In this document: piece after piece, positions 25,126 through 35,102 of the stretch | Layout of the letters: every line of letters begins with the position of its first letter | Position numbering within the stretch: position 1 is the stretch's first letter | Source of the DNA: Pontibacter coccineus | GTDB taxonomy: Bacteria > Bacteroidota > Bacteroidia > Cytophagales > Hymenobacteraceae | Length of the DNA: 64,000 nt | NCBI RefSeq assembly: GCF_030546575.1 | Contig: NZ_JAUOTN010000011.1 | Span: forward strand, 112,926 to 176,925 | Direction of reading: 5' to 3' | Notes under the pieces: generated by a model | Seen by the model: the letters and a program-made list of their open reading frames with translations, nothing else | What the model was told of the DNA's origin: nothing | The model's database searches: none | Translations under genes and position numbers: made by a program

Positions 25126-27933
25126 ATGGCAAACACGTCCGAAAATAACCTCGATACACTCGACCCGCGCCAGCACATTATCATCAAAGGCGCCCGTGTG
25201 CACAATCTCAAAAATCTCAGTGTGGCTTTGCCGCGCAACAAGTTCATCGTGGTCACCGGCCTTTCCGGCTCCGGCAAGTCATCGCTGGCCTTCGACACGC
25301 TCTATGCCGAGGGGCAGCGCATGTACGTGGAAAGCCTGAGCTCCTACGCCCGTCAGTTTCTGGGCCGTATGGACAAGCCGGATGTGGACTACATCAAAGG
25401 CATCAGCCCGGCCATTGCCATCGAGCAGAAGGTGAGCATTAAGAACAACCGCTCTACCGTAGGTACCAGTACCGAAATCTACGACTACCTGAAGCTGCTC
25501 TACGCCCGCATCGGCAAGACCTACTCGCCGGTTTCGGGTGAGGTGGTGCAGAAAGACAGCGTGGCCGATGTGGTGGATTTTATCTTCTCGATGGAAGACG
25601 AAGCCCGTGTGATGATTCTGGCGCCGCTGCAACTGCAGAAAGACCGCACGCTGGCCAAAGAACTGGACCTGCTGCTGCAGAAGGGCTATTCACGCATCTA
25701 CGCCGACGGGCAGGTATACTTTATCGAGGAGTTGCTCGAAGAGAAAAAGCCGAAGCTGGGCAAGGAGGTATACATCCTCGTGGACCGCGCCATCATCTAC
25801 AAATCAGACGAAGACCTAGCTTTCCGGATTGCCGACTCGGTGCAGACCGCCTTTTTCGAAGGCCACGGCGAGTGCCGCGTCAAGTACGGTGATGGCGAAG
25901 AGCGTGTGTTCTCCGATCGCTTTGAGCTCGACGGCATGGTGTTCGAAGAGCCCTCTGTTAATTTCTTCAGCTTCAACAACCCGTACGGTGCCTGCCAGAC
26001 CTGCGAGGGCTTCGGCAGTGTGCTAGGTATAGACCCTGATCTGGTTATACCTGACAAAAGCCTGACGGTATACGAAGGGGCAGTCGCTCCCTGGCGCTCC
26101 GAGAAAATGAACGAATGGCTGCAGCCGCTTGTGAAGAACGGCATCCGTTTCGACTTCCCGATCCATCGCCCTTTCAACGAGCTTTCGGAGAAAGAGCAGG
26201 AACTGCTTTGGACCGGCAACAAATACTTTGAAGGACTCAACGACTTCTTTAAACACCTGCAATCGCAGACACATAAAATACAGTACCGCGTGATGTTGTC
26301 GCGCTATCGCGGCCGCACCACCTGTCCCGACTGCAAAGGCTCCCGCTTGCGCAAAGATGCCAGTTATGTGAAGATCAATGACAAGAGCATCACCGATCTG
26401 GTGCTGATGCCGATCACACAGTCGCTGTCGTTTTTTGAGAACATGCAAATGACTGAGCACGAGCGGAACGTAGCGGAGCGACTGGTGACGGAAGTAACCA
26501 ACCGCTTGGGCTACCTGGTACGGGTGGGCCTGGGCTACCTCACGCTCAACCGACTTTCTAACACCTTGTCAGGTGGCGAAAGCCAGCGGATCAATCTGGC
26601 GACCTCGCTGGGAAGTGCTTTGGTGGGTTCCATGTATATTCTGGATGAGCCGAGTATTGGCCTGCATCCCAAGGACTCCGAGCAGCTGATTGGAGTGTTG
26701 CGCTCTTTGCAAAAAATGGGCAACACCGTGATTGTGGTGGAGCACGAAGAGGAAATGATGCGTGCCGCTGACCAGTTGATCGACATCGGTCCGGAAGCTG
26801 GCTCGGGCGGTGGCAACCTGATGTTCCAGGGTACGCTGGAAGAGATGACCCGCACTGCTGACACCTATACCGCCAAATACCTGAGCGGCGAGATGGAAGT
26901 GTCAGTACCGGCGCAGCGCCGCAAGTGGCGCAATGCCATTGAAGTGCAGGGTGCCCGCGAGAACAACCTCAAAAACCTGAGCGTGAAAGTGCCGCTGGGT
27001 GTGATGACGGTGGTGACAGGCGTGAGTGGCTCCGGCAAGTCAACCCTGATCAAAAAGATACTGGCTCCGGCCATGATGAAGCTGCACGGTAACACGGCTG
27101 AGTCAACCGGTAAATTCGATAAACTGGCCGGTGACTATAATAAGATCCGGCACGTGGAGTTCGTGGACCAGAACCCGATCGGCAAGTCGTCGCGCTCCAA
27201 CCCGGTCACCTACGTGAAGGCTTACGATGCGATCCGGTCCCTTTACGCCGACCAGCCGCTGGCCAAATCGCGCGGGTTCAAGCCGTCGCACTTCTCCTTC
27301 AACATCGAGGGTGGCCGCTGCGAGGTGTGCCAGGGCGAAGGCCAGGTGAAGATCGAGATGCAGTTCATGGCCGACATTTACCTCACCTGCGAGAGCTGCA
27401 ACGGGCATCGTTTTAAGCAGGATGTGCTGGATATCAAGTATAAAGAGAAGAGCATTTCCGAAGTGCTGGATATGACCATCGCCGACAGCATCGATTTTTT
27501 TGCCGATCAATCGAAGATCGTGGAGAAACTGAGGCCGCTGAACGATGTGGGCCTGGGCTACATCCGTCTGGGGCAGTCGAGCAATACTTTGTCGGGTGGA
27601 GAGGCACAGCGCGTGAAACTGGCCTCATTCCTGACCAAAGGCGTGCAGGCGCATCAGGAGGACATTCTGTTTATTTTCGATGAGCCAAGCACGGGTTTGC
27701 ACTTCCACGACATCAACAAACTGATGCAGTCCATCAACGCGCTGATCGAGAACGGAAATACGGTGGTCATCATCGAGCATAACATGGACATCATCAAGTC
27801 CGCCGACTGGATCATCGACCTGGGGCCCGAGGGAGGCACCAACGGAGGCTACCTGCTTTTTGAAGGTACGCCGGAGGAGATGGCTAAACTGGAAGATAAC
27901 CACACCGCCAGATTCCTGAAGGAAAGGCTATAA
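25126..27933 (+). CDS. uvrA: UvrABC excinuclease subunit A
   Basis: UvrA is the damage-sensing ATPase of nucleotide excision repair. Its 935 residues match the family. Two ABC cassettes are visible. The first has Walker A GLSGSGKSS near residue 48 and signature LSGGESQRIN near 481. The second has GVSGSGKST near 635 and LSGGEAQRVK near 822. The zinc site CEVCQGEGQ...CESCNGHRF lies around 731-763, and an insertion-domain finger around CQTCEGFG. Three AGGTATA/TATACC motifs fall within 60 bases near 26030-26075, using ATA isoleucine codons. A terminator follows. Confidence 0.97.
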   Translation: MANTSENNLDTLDPRQHIIIKGARVHNLKNLSVALPRNKFIVVTGLSGSGKSSLAFDTLYAEGQRMYVESLSSYARQFLGRMDKPDVDYIKGISPAIAIEQKVSIKNNRSTVGTSTEIYDYLKLLYARIGKTYSPVSGEVVQKDSVADVVDFIFSMEDEARVMILAPLQLQKDRTLAKELDLLLQKGYSRIYADGQVYFIEELLEEKKPKLGKEVYILVDRAIIYKSDEDLAFRIADSVQTAFFEGHGECRVKYGDGEERVFSDRFELDGMVFEEPSVNFFSFNNPYGACQTCEGFGSVLGIDPDLVIPDKSLTVYEGAVAPWRSEKMNEWLQPLVKNGIRFDFPIHRPFNELSEKEQELLWTGNKYFEGLNDFFKHLQSQTHKIQYRVMLSRYRGRTTCPDCKGSRLRKDASYVKINDKSITDLVLMPITQSLSFFENMQMTEHERNVAERLVTEVTNRLGYLVRVGLGYLTLNRLSNTLSGGESQRINLATSLGSALVGSMYILDEPSIGLHPKDSEQLIGVLRSLQKMGNTVIVVEHEEEMMRAADQLIDIGPEAGSGGGNLMFQGTLEEMTRTADTYTAKYLSGEMEVSVPAQRRKWRNAIEVQGARENNLKNLSVKVPLGVMTVVTGVSGSGKSTLIKKILAPAMMKLHGNTAESTGKFDKLAGDYNKIRHVEFVDQNPIGKSSRSNPVTYVKAYDAIRSLYADQPLAKSRGFKPSHFSFNIEGGRCEVCQGEGQVKIEMQFMADIYLTCESCNGHRFKQDVLDIKYKEKSISEVLDMTIADSIDFFADQSKIVEKLRPLNDVGLGYIRLGQSSNTLSGGEAQRVKLASFLTKGVQAHQEDILFIFDEPSTGLHFHDINKLMQSINALIENGNTVVIIEHNMDIIKSADWIIDLGPEGGTNGGYLLFEGTPEEMAKLEDNHTARFLKERL

Positions 27934-27944
27934 GTATAAAGCGT

Positions 27945-27984
27945 AAGAGCCGCAGCAAGACCGATTGCTGCGGCTCTTGTTTTT
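27945..27984 (+). terminator. Terminator of uvrA
   Basis: AGAGCCGCAGCAA (27946-27958) pairs with TTGCTGCGGCTCT (27965-27977), followed by TGTTTTT. Confidence 0.88.
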
Positions 27985-28069
27985 AAGGTATAGCAAGGCA
28001 GGTATACCTTAATTTGCTAACTTGCCGTACGGGTGTAAATCAACTATAAATCACTAGCTACTATAAAAC

Positions 28070-28831
28070 ATGAGAAAACGAATTGTTGCCGGCAACTGGA
28101 AAATGAACAAGACCTACGAGGAGGCGCTATCGCTGGTATCGGAGATCGACAACATGGTGAAAGACGAAGTGAACGGCGATGTGACCGTGATCGTGGCACC
28201 GCCTTTTCCATACCTGCAGAGCGTGGGCAAACTGACGCAGGGCAACGACCGGATGCACCTGGCCGCCCAGAACGTGAGTGAGCACGACAGCGGTGCCTAT
28301 ACCGGTGAAGTGTCGGCGGCCATGTTGAAATCAGTAGGGGTGCAATACGTGATCATCGGCCACAGTGAGCGCCGTATGTACCACCACGAAGATGCCCAGG
28401 CACTATACAAAAAACTGAAAGCGGCCATCGCGCAAGGTATAACACCGATCTTCTGCTGCGGCGAACCGCTGGAGGAGCGCGACGCAGACCGCCACTTCGA
28501 CTACGTGGGCAAGCAGCTGCACGACAGCCTCTCATACCTGAGCAACGAGGAGTTTGACCGGGTGGTGGTAGCCTACGAGCCGATCTGGGCCATTGGTACA
28601 GGCCGCACGGCCAGCAGCCAGCAGGCGCAGGAAATGCACGCTTACATCCGGGAGCAGCTTTCGCGCCTGTTCGATGCGGAAGCTGCCTTCAACTGCTCGA
28701 TCCTGTACGGTGGTAGCTGCAACCCGGGCAACGCCAAAGAACTGTTCGCTCAGCCAGACGTGGACGGCGGCCTGATCGGAGGGGCTTCGCTTAAATCCCG
28801 TGACTTTACCGACATTATTAAATCGTTCTAA
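28070..28831 (+). CDS. tpiA: Triose-phosphate isomerase
   Basis: TpiA interconverts dihydroxyacetone phosphate and glyceraldehyde 3-phosphate in glycolysis. The 253-residue TIM barrel shows all catalytic residues. Lys is in GNWKMNKT near residue 13, His in IIGHSERR near 97, and Glu in AYEPIWAIGTGRTAS near 169. The phosphate-binding YGGSCNPGNA and GGASL loops are near the C-terminus. It is a single gene flanked by terminators on both sides. Confidence 0.97.
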   Translation: MRKRIVAGNWKMNKTYEEALSLVSEIDNMVKDEVNGDVTVIVAPPFPYLQSVGKLTQGNDRMHLAAQNVSEHDSGAYTGEVSAAMLKSVGVQYVIIGHSERRMYHHEDAQALYKKLKAAIAQGITPIFCCGEPLEERDADRHFDYVGKQLHDSLSYLSNEEFDRVVVAYEPIWAIGTGRTASSQQAQEMHAYIREQLSRLFDAEAAFNCSILYGGSCNPGNAKELFAQPDVDGGLIGGASLKSRDFTDIIKSF

Positions 28832-28848
28832 AAATCAGGTAACACAGG

Positions 28849-28887
28849 AAAAAAGGCTGCTAACTAAAAAAGTTGGCAGCCTTTTTT
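28849..28887 (+). terminator. Terminator of tpiA
   Basis: AAAAAAGGCTGC pairs with GCAGCCTTTTTT across a short loop, with extra AACT/AGTT pairing inside. Confidence 0.88.
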
Positions 28888-28924
28888 ATTGTAGATATAG
28901 TTATATTTGGCTAAATTATCTCCT

Positions 28925-29296
28925 ATGATTTTGATAATATCCTTTTGGTTGACGCTGCTTCCCTACCTGGCGGCGCCTCAGCCAGTGGTCCCTTCGCCTG
29001 TAACGGTAGCCAGCAATGACATCTGCCGCATTTACGGTTCGGTATACCTGGAGCGCGACCCCAGGTATAAGAACACCGCTGCCTATACGGTATACCTGGG
29101 CGATGAAGAAGCCTTTGCCAACATGGTGGTCTACCGCGAGAGCAACAAGCTCTTTGCTGATGCCACGGGCGTTTGGCACATCACCAACAAGAAAGCCTTT
29201 GCCGACCACGTGCTATACGTGACCGATAACCGGAATTTTGCTGATTTTACTGTACACTTTACCAACGTGCGCTCCTACGCAGCGTGCCGCCCTTAA
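28925..29296 (+). CDS. Short exported repeat protein, DUF6150-like
   Basis: I choose the ATG at 28925 (123 residues) over the upstream TTG at 28907. A -7-like TATATTTG at 28902-28909 would overlap the longer form, and the ATG gives a normal signal peptide ending near LAAPQ. The mature part is made of short repeats with a Phe-Ala-Asp/Asn core: EAFANMVVYR, KLFADATGVWHI, KAFADHVLYVT, NFADFTVHFT. This pattern is that of the DUF6150 family. Function is unknown. It lies 9 bases before prmA, so the two are probably co-transcribed. Confidence 0.75.
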   Translation: MILIISFWLTLLPYLAAPQPVVPSPVTVASNDICRIYGSVYLERDPRYKNTAAYTVYLGDEEAFANMVVYRESNKLFADATGVWHITNKKAFADHVLYVTDNRNFADFTVHFTNVRSYAACRP

Positions 29297-29305
29297 TACA
29301 ATTAC

Positions 29306-30136
29306 ATGGATTTTATAGAAGTAGCCCTGAAAGTAAGCCCCGATTTTGCCGACATCTTCACTGCCGAAATGGGAGAACTGGGCTTTGATGCCTTCGAAGA
29401 CACAGCCGAGGGCTTTAACGCTTACATTGACGAAGACAAGTTTGATCAACACGAGCTGGACAACATGATCGCCCGCTATGCTGGCTATGTCACAGCAGAG
29501 TACCAGGTGCAGAAGATCGAGCGCCAGAACTGGAATACCGAGTGGGAGCGCAATTTCGAGCCGCTCTTCATTGGCGGGCAGGTATCTGTGCGGGCGTCGT
29601 TCCACGAGAAACCGGCCGAAGCCAAGTATGACATCGTGATCAACCCGAAAATGTCCTTCGGCACGGGCCACCACGAGACCACCACGCTCATGATCGAAAA
29701 CCAGTTGACATTGGACCACCAGGGCAAGCGCGTGCTAGACATGGGCTGCGGCACAGGTATACTGGCTATCATGGCGGGCGAATTGGGCGCCGCTGAGATC
29801 GTAGCCGTAGAAATAGAAGACTGGACAGTAGAAAATGCCCGCGAAAACGCGGAACTGAACGGCTATGCAGGTATAGACGTGCGACTGGGCGGTGCTGAAA
29901 CCATAGCAGGAGACCAGCCTTACGACATCATTCTGGCCAACATCAACCGCAACGTGCTGCTCGAAGACATGCCGGCCTATGTGGCGGTGCTGAAACCCGA
30001 AGGAACATTGTTGCTGAGCGGTTTCTATACCGAGGACCTGCCTGCACTGCAGGAACGGGCAACGGAACTAGGCCTGACCTACGTGTCGCATCGCACCAAG
30101 AACAACTGGGTGTCTGCCATTTTTAAGAACAGCTAA
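29306..30136 (+). CDS. prmA: Ribosomal protein L11 methyltransferase
   Basis: PrmA trimethylates ribosomal protein L11 using S-adenosylmethionine. In its 276 residues an N-terminal substrate domain (VALKVSPDFADIFTAEMGELG) precedes the Rossmann methyltransferase. Motif I is VLDMGCGTGILAIMA near residue 144, and the NPPY-equivalent region reads ILANINRNVL. The GTGHHETT segment near 115 is conserved in the family. It lies in a run with the small DUF6150-like gene (9 bases upstream) and the giant exported protein (18 bases downstream). Confidence 0.94.
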   Translation: MDFIEVALKVSPDFADIFTAEMGELGFDAFEDTAEGFNAYIDEDKFDQHELDNMIARYAGYVTAEYQVQKIERQNWNTEWERNFEPLFIGGQVSVRASFHEKPAEAKYDIVINPKMSFGTGHHETTTLMIENQLTLDHQGKRVLDMGCGTGILAIMAGELGAAEIVAVEIEDWTVENARENAELNGYAGIDVRLGGAETIAGDQPYDIILANINRNVLLEDMPAYVAVLKPEGTLLLSGFYTEDLPALQERATELGLTYVSHRTKNNWVSAIFKNS

Positions 30137-30154
30137 GGCTAAACCTTCCAACCT

Positions 30155-33100
30155 ATGAAATATAAACTTCTACCCTTTTTATTTTTTCTGGCTGTTTTCG
30201 CAGCACAAGCCCAAACCAAGCTGGCAACCGACCCGGTGCAGTATATCACAGATGCCAAAAACATGCTGGTAACCGGGAAGGCCAAAAATGCCGAAGCGCT
30301 TGGTGCTGCTCTGGAAAGCGTGTGGGGCAACCAGCGACTATCCGAGAAGCAGAAACAGCAGGTGATCGACATTTCGCAGCAGATGTACCGCAAGAAGCTG
30401 CGTGTTAATCCACATTACGAGAACTTCTACGAGATGCTGGTCGGCGCCGTGAACCATCAGAACATGCGTGGCGCGCAGATCGACAACATGCTGGAGGTGG
30501 TGGCCAAGGCCGTGCAGCAGGATGAAGGGGCTGCGCTCGATCGTTTCTTTAAGACCAGCAGCAGCTACCTGACTACAGGTATACTCTACCAGAACAAGCA
30601 GTATACCTTGCGCACCGCCGGGGGCACCGTGAGCTTCGCCTACGAAGGCAAGGCGGCGCCAAAAGACAAAGAAAAGTCTGCGGAGGTGAGTGATTGGGAA
30701 AGTTTCTCCTGGGACGACGAGGTGGCAGGTGAAAAGACCGAGGCCACCGCTGACGATTGGGGCGATGCCTGGGACACACCAAAGCCCGCCGCAAAGAAAG
30801 TTGACCCAAAAGTAGCGGAGAAAAAGCGCCGCGACGACTTCAAAAAGATGTTCATACCTGCGCAGCCGAAAGTAAGCGGGCCTGTGCTGAAACTGGAGAA
30901 CGTTAACCTGAGCTTTGCCACCATACACGATTCCTCCACCATCACGAAAACGAGCGGACACCTGATGTTGGCGAGCAACCTGTTTGTCGGCGAGGGCGGC
31001 TCATTTGCATGGGAAGTGGACGGTAAGCCGGTCTCAGCTGCTTTCAAGGCCTTTAACTTCGACATAACAGGGGCCGCTTTCAAAGTGCCCGAAGCCACCA
31101 TCACGTACAATGCGGTGCTTGATGCCCCCATCGAGGGTATTTTCGAGTTCAGAAGCACCAAAGCCGGCACGAACGGAGAGAAATCTTACCCGCGTTTTGC
31201 GTCTTATACCAACGACGCGAAAGTGAAAAGCCTGGGAAAGGACATTGTCTATTCTGGTGGCTTCACGCTGGCCGGCAACCTGATCGGCAGCAAGCCGCTC
31301 GATGGCAGCGTGTCTGCGTTGGCAGTACTAGAAGACGGGAAGAAGAAGTTCCGGTCCATGGCGCACAACTACAACCTGAACGACTCCATTATATTTGCCA
31401 ACAGGGCTTACGTAGCCATTTATCAAAATCAGCGCCGTGACTCGCTTACGCACCCGGCCATGCAGTTGCGCTATTCCAAGCCAACGCGTGAACTGGTGCT
31501 GACCCGCGACAAGGGTGTGTACAGTAAGTCCCCGTTCTACGATAGCTACCACAAGTTCGAGATCACAGCCGAGCGCCTTGCCTGGAACCTGGGCACGCCG
31601 CATGTCAATTTCTCGATCCTCAATACCAAAACCCTTATACCTGTTCAGTTGGAGTCGGCGCAGTATTTCTCTAACATGCGCTTTCAACAGTTGGTCGGTG
31701 TGGCCAGTTTCCACCCGCTGCAGGTGCTGGTGTCGTATGCCGCCAAAGCCAAAACCAACGACTTCTATGCATTCGATGTAGCGAAGGCCTCGAAACTGAA
31801 CGAGAAAGCGGTGCGGGAAGCAGCCATCAGCCTGGCCCGCGAGGGTTACCTGACCTACGACGGACAGTCTAACTTTATTTCCCTGAAGCCAAAAGCTTGG
31901 CATTATGTGGGGGCAGCGCAGAACCTGAGCGACTACGACCACCTGGTGATCAAATCCGTAGTGCCGTCTGGCCGCAATGCGACCCTCAACCTGAACAGCA
32001 ACCGCCTGACCGTGCGTGGTGTGGAGAAAATGGCGTTTAACAACGACTCCTCTACTGTTTACGCCGTGCCTGACAGCAACATTGTGCACCTGCTCGACAA
32101 CCGCAACATGGAGTTTGGTGGCAGGCTCTACGCCGGCCGCCTCAACTTCAGAGGCTCTCAGTTCAAGTTCGATTACAGTGAGTTCATGATCGACATGCAG
32201 AAACTGGATACAGTGGCTTTTGTGACAAAGAAGCGCCGGGCAGTGGGCAGTAAGAAAGAACTGGAGCAGGTAATGACCAGCCGGTCAGGTAAAATGTCGG
32301 GTAAGCTGTACATCAACAAGCCAAACAACAAGTCGGGTCGCAAGCACTACCCCGAGTATCCGAAATTTGACTCGCCGATGGGTGGGCAGGTGGCCTTTTC
32401 CAGACCGGACGTGCTGGCAGGCGCCTACGACAGCACTGTTTATTTTGACATCCCGTCCTACAAACTCGACAGTCTGAGCAAGGGCAAAAGTATGCTCGGC
32501 TTTAATGGCACCTTCTACTCTGGCGATATCTTCCCGCCGATCAAGACCAAGCTGACCATGATGCCGGACGAAACGCTCGGTTTCTACTACCAGCCTGGTC
32601 CTAAGGGCCTGGCGGCATTTGGCGGCAAAGGTATAGCCTACGACACGATCATGATGAGTTCGGAAGGTATACAAAGCCGTGGCAAGCTTAAGTACCTGAC
32701 CTCGACCTTCGAGGCGCCCGAGTATACCTACTACCTCGACAAAGTGATGACCCAAAAGGGAGCCAGTGCGAAGGTGGAAGCAGGCGGCGGTGAAGCCAAC
32801 TTTCCGGTGGCCAGTCTGGGACACTATGAAATGATCTGGGTGCCGAAGCAGGATACCATGTACCTGATGGCCGCTGCCGAGGACCCGATGAAGATCTACA
32901 AAGAAGAGTTCAGGTTTACAGGCACAGCCAAACTCTCGCCGGGCGGCCTGTACGGAGATGGCGAACTGGATAACGCGGATGCCAACATTGTATCGCAGAA
33001 GCTGTCGTTCAAAGGGCGCAGCCTGTCAGGTAACCATGCCCAGATGATCGTGAAGTCGGACGTGGAAGGCAAGCCGGCCATGAAAGCGATGGATATGGCC

Positions 33101-34942
33101 ATCAGCTACGACCTGGACAAGCGCTTTGTGGAATTTGGCAGCGAGCAGAAAGGTATAGCGAGTATCGAGTTCCCGAAAGCGCAGTACAAAACGTCAATGA
33201 GCCGCGCCACCTGGGACATGAAGCAGCAAAAGGTTAGCCTGGCTGCTGACGGCGCAGGAGGTAAAAACTACTTCTACTCGCAGCATCCGGAGCAGGAGGG
33301 CCTGTACTTCAGTGCTGCCACCGGTGAGTATGACCTCAAGGTAAACTCTATTCTGGCAGGTGGTGTGCCTTACATACCTGTAGGGGATGTGCACATTATA
33401 CCTGACAGCGGCAAAGTAGCCGTGGCCGCGGGTGCTACCATCACCACCCTGCGCAATGCCCGTGTCCTGGCTGACTCCCTGCAGCAGTTCCACAAGCTGT
33501 ACGCAGGTAATATCAACGTGCTGTCGCGCAATGCCTTTAGTGGCACGGCAGTGCACGATTACCAGAATGCCGCTTCCGATTCGTTTAAGCTACAGTTTGC
33601 GGACTTCCTATATAAGGAGCATCAGCTGAAGAAGAAGTCAAACATCAACACGACCTATGCGCAGGCACTGGTTCGTGAGTCCGACAACTTCTACATCTTC
33701 CCGCGCATCCGCTACCGGGGGAACGTGACCATGTACTCCTACCGTCCACACATGGACTTTGACGGCGACCTGAAGCTGAACTTCACCGGAAACGAAGCCG
33801 ATTCCGACTGGTTCCCGTTCAAGCGCGACTCCCTGAACCCGGACAATGTGCGCATCCCGATCATGAAGCAGAAGGCTCCGGACGGAAACCAACTGTACAC
33901 CGGTCTGCACCTGTCACGTGGAACATTTAAGCCGTACAACACCTTCGTTTCGAAGAAGCAGTACGAGGACGACCTGGACATTTTCACGGTAAGTGGTGAC
34001 CTGTCGTACGATAAGGAAAAAAGCGAATTTAAAATTACGGATGCTGCCCGCTCAGCCGCCGGGTCGTACGAAGGCAACGAGTTGCGTTACAACGAGGGCT
34101 CCAAAACAGTAGCCTTCGAAGGCAAGCTGCACCTGGTTAACTCATTGAAAGATTTCGGAATAGAGTCGGCCGGTACAGGTATAGCTAAAACCGATAGCGG
34201 CTATTATGCCATCGATGCCTTGATGGCATTTGACATGAACATGCACTCCTCCGTTATAACGGCGCTCGGCAAAAAGCTGAACGAAACGGCCATTCGTGGA
34301 GGAGGTGACCAGGGGGGCGATGCAGAGGCAATGCTTTACAAACTGGGCAACATCATTGGCAACCGCGACGCGCAACGCTATCAGGGCAGTGCGATCGCTT
34401 TACCGAAGCTGTCGAATAAGTTGGTGCGCAGCATGGTGTTCGACAACGTGGATCTGCGCTGGTCCAACAAAACTAATGCCTGGTACAGCGTGGGCAAACT
34501 GGGCTTGTCTAATGTGCTCAAGGAGGAGATCAATGCGAACATGGACGGCTTTATGGAAATAAAGCAGGACCTGAACGGCGAACCGGTCGTGAACCTATAC
34601 CTGCAGGCCGACCCTTATACCTGGGTGTTCCTGAGCTATCTGGAAAATGGGCTCGTCATCGTGTCCTCTGACGCTGACCTGAACAAAGCCATCCGCTCCA
34701 AGGCCAGTGGTGGTCGCTCCCGCAAGTACGGCATGTACATGGGCGAGAGCATCGACAAGAACCGCTTCGTAGACCAGTTCAAACACGACTACCTGAACGG
34801 TAAAGATGCCTTCAAAATGGCAACGCAACCGCCCATAGCAGAGCAGGGAGGCTTTAATGTGGCCGAAGACGAAGTAGAGGACACAAAGAAGAAAAAGAAG
34901 AAGAAAAAAGGAAATGCAGAAGAGGAAGAAGGTTGGCAATAA
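30155..34942 (+). CDS. Giant exported protein of unknown function (1595 residues)
   Basis: I do not recognise a named family. A signal peptide (FLFFLAVFAAQAQ, cleavage near residue 20) shows export. The first 200 residues are helical, then an acidic Trp-rich linker (DWESFSWDDE and DDWGDAWD) leads to about 1300 residues of repeated beta-strand blocks. Examples are GGRLYAGRLNFRGSQFKFDYSEF, AYDTIMMSSEGIQSRGKLKYL and FGIESAGTGIAKTDSGYYAID. Strands that alternate this way could form long beta-helical or barrel-like assemblies. The C-terminus is a Lys run followed by EEEEGWQ, with no T9SS sorting domain visible. It follows prmA by 18 bases. Confidence 0.85.
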   Translation: MKYKLLPFLFFLAVFAAQAQTKLATDPVQYITDAKNMLVTGKAKNAEALGAALESVWGNQRLSEKQKQQVIDISQQMYRKKLRVNPHYENFYEMLVGAVNHQNMRGAQIDNMLEVVAKAVQQDEGAALDRFFKTSSSYLTTGILYQNKQYTLRTAGGTVSFAYEGKAAPKDKEKSAEVSDWESFSWDDEVAGEKTEATADDWGDAWDTPKPAAKKVDPKVAEKKRRDDFKKMFIPAQPKVSGPVLKLENVNLSFATIHDSSTITKTSGHLMLASNLFVGEGGSFAWEVDGKPVSAAFKAFNFDITGAAFKVPEATITYNAVLDAPIEGIFEFRSTKAGTNGEKSYPRFASYTNDAKVKSLGKDIVYSGGFTLAGNLIGSKPLDGSVSALAVLEDGKKKFRSMAHNYNLNDSIIFANRAYVAIYQNQRRDSLTHPAMQLRYSKPTRELVLTRDKGVYSKSPFYDSYHKFEITAERLAWNLGTPHVNFSILNTKTLIPVQLESAQYFSNMRFQQLVGVASFHPLQVLVSYAAKAKTNDFYAFDVAKASKLNEKAVREAAISLAREGYLTYDGQSNFISLKPKAWHYVGAAQNLSDYDHLVIKSVVPSGRNATLNLNSNRLTVRGVEKMAFNNDSSTVYAVPDSNIVHLLDNRNMEFGGRLYAGRLNFRGSQFKFDYSEFMIDMQKLDTVAFVTKKRRAVGSKKELEQVMTSRSGKMSGKLYINKPNNKSGRKHYPEYPKFDSPMGGQVAFSRPDVLAGAYDSTVYFDIPSYKLDSLSKGKSMLGFNGTFYSGDIFPPIKTKLTMMPDETLGFYYQPGPKGLAAFGGKGIAYDTIMMSSEGIQSRGKLKYLTSTFEAPEYTYYLDKVMTQKGASAKVEAGGGEANFPVASLGHYEMIWVPKQDTMYLMAAAEDPMKIYKEEFRFTGTAKLSPGGLYGDGELDNADANIVSQKLSFKGRSLSGNHAQMIVKSDVEGKPAMKAMDMAISYDLDKRFVEFGSEQKGIASIEFPKAQYKTSMSRATWDMKQQKVSLAADGAGGKNYFYSQHPEQEGLYFSAATGEYDLKVNSILAGGVPYIPVGDVHIIPDSGKVAVAAGATITTLRNARVLADSLQQFHKLYAGNINVLSRNAFSGTAVHDYQNAASDSFKLQFADFLYKEHQLKKKSNINTTYAQALVRESDNFYIFPRIRYRGNVTMYSYRPHMDFDGDLKLNFTGNEADSDWFPFKRDSLNPDNVRIPIMKQKAPDGNQLYTGLHLSRGTFKPYNTFVSKKQYEDDLDIFTVSGDLSYDKEKSEFKITDAARSAAGSYEGNELRYNEGSKTVAFEGKLHLVNSLKDFGIESAGTGIAKTDSGYYAIDALMAFDMNMHSSVITALGKKLNETAIRGGGDQGGDAEAMLYKLGNIIGNRDAQRYQGSAIALPKLSNKLVRSMVFDNVDLRWSNKTNAWYSVGKLGLSNVLKEEINANMDGFMEIKQDLNGEPVVNLYLQADPYTWVFLSYLENGLVIVSSDADLNKAIRSKASGGRSRKYGMYMGESIDKNRFVDQFKHDYLNGKDAFKMATQPPIAEQGGFNVAEDEVEDTKKKKKKKKGNAEEEEGWQ

Positions 34943-34983
34943 CCGATAACTGTATTCCGGCCGTATAGGGAAAGATATCTGAC

Positions 34984-35017
34984 TTTTGGATATTGAAATA
35001 ACAAGTCCCTATATTTG
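34984..35017 (+). promoter_or_regulatory. plsY: Promoter upstream of plsY
   Basis: TTTTG (34984-34988) and TATATTTG (35010-35017) are separated by 21 bases, matching the -33/-7 layout of Bacteroidota promoters. Confidence 0.6.
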
Positions 35018-35102
35018 GGTTCTTTTCAAAAGAAACACACGGGCAAACTGCACTTAATTCTGTTAAGTGCAGTTAATGCAAACAAAAACTGGCACACGCG
35101 TC

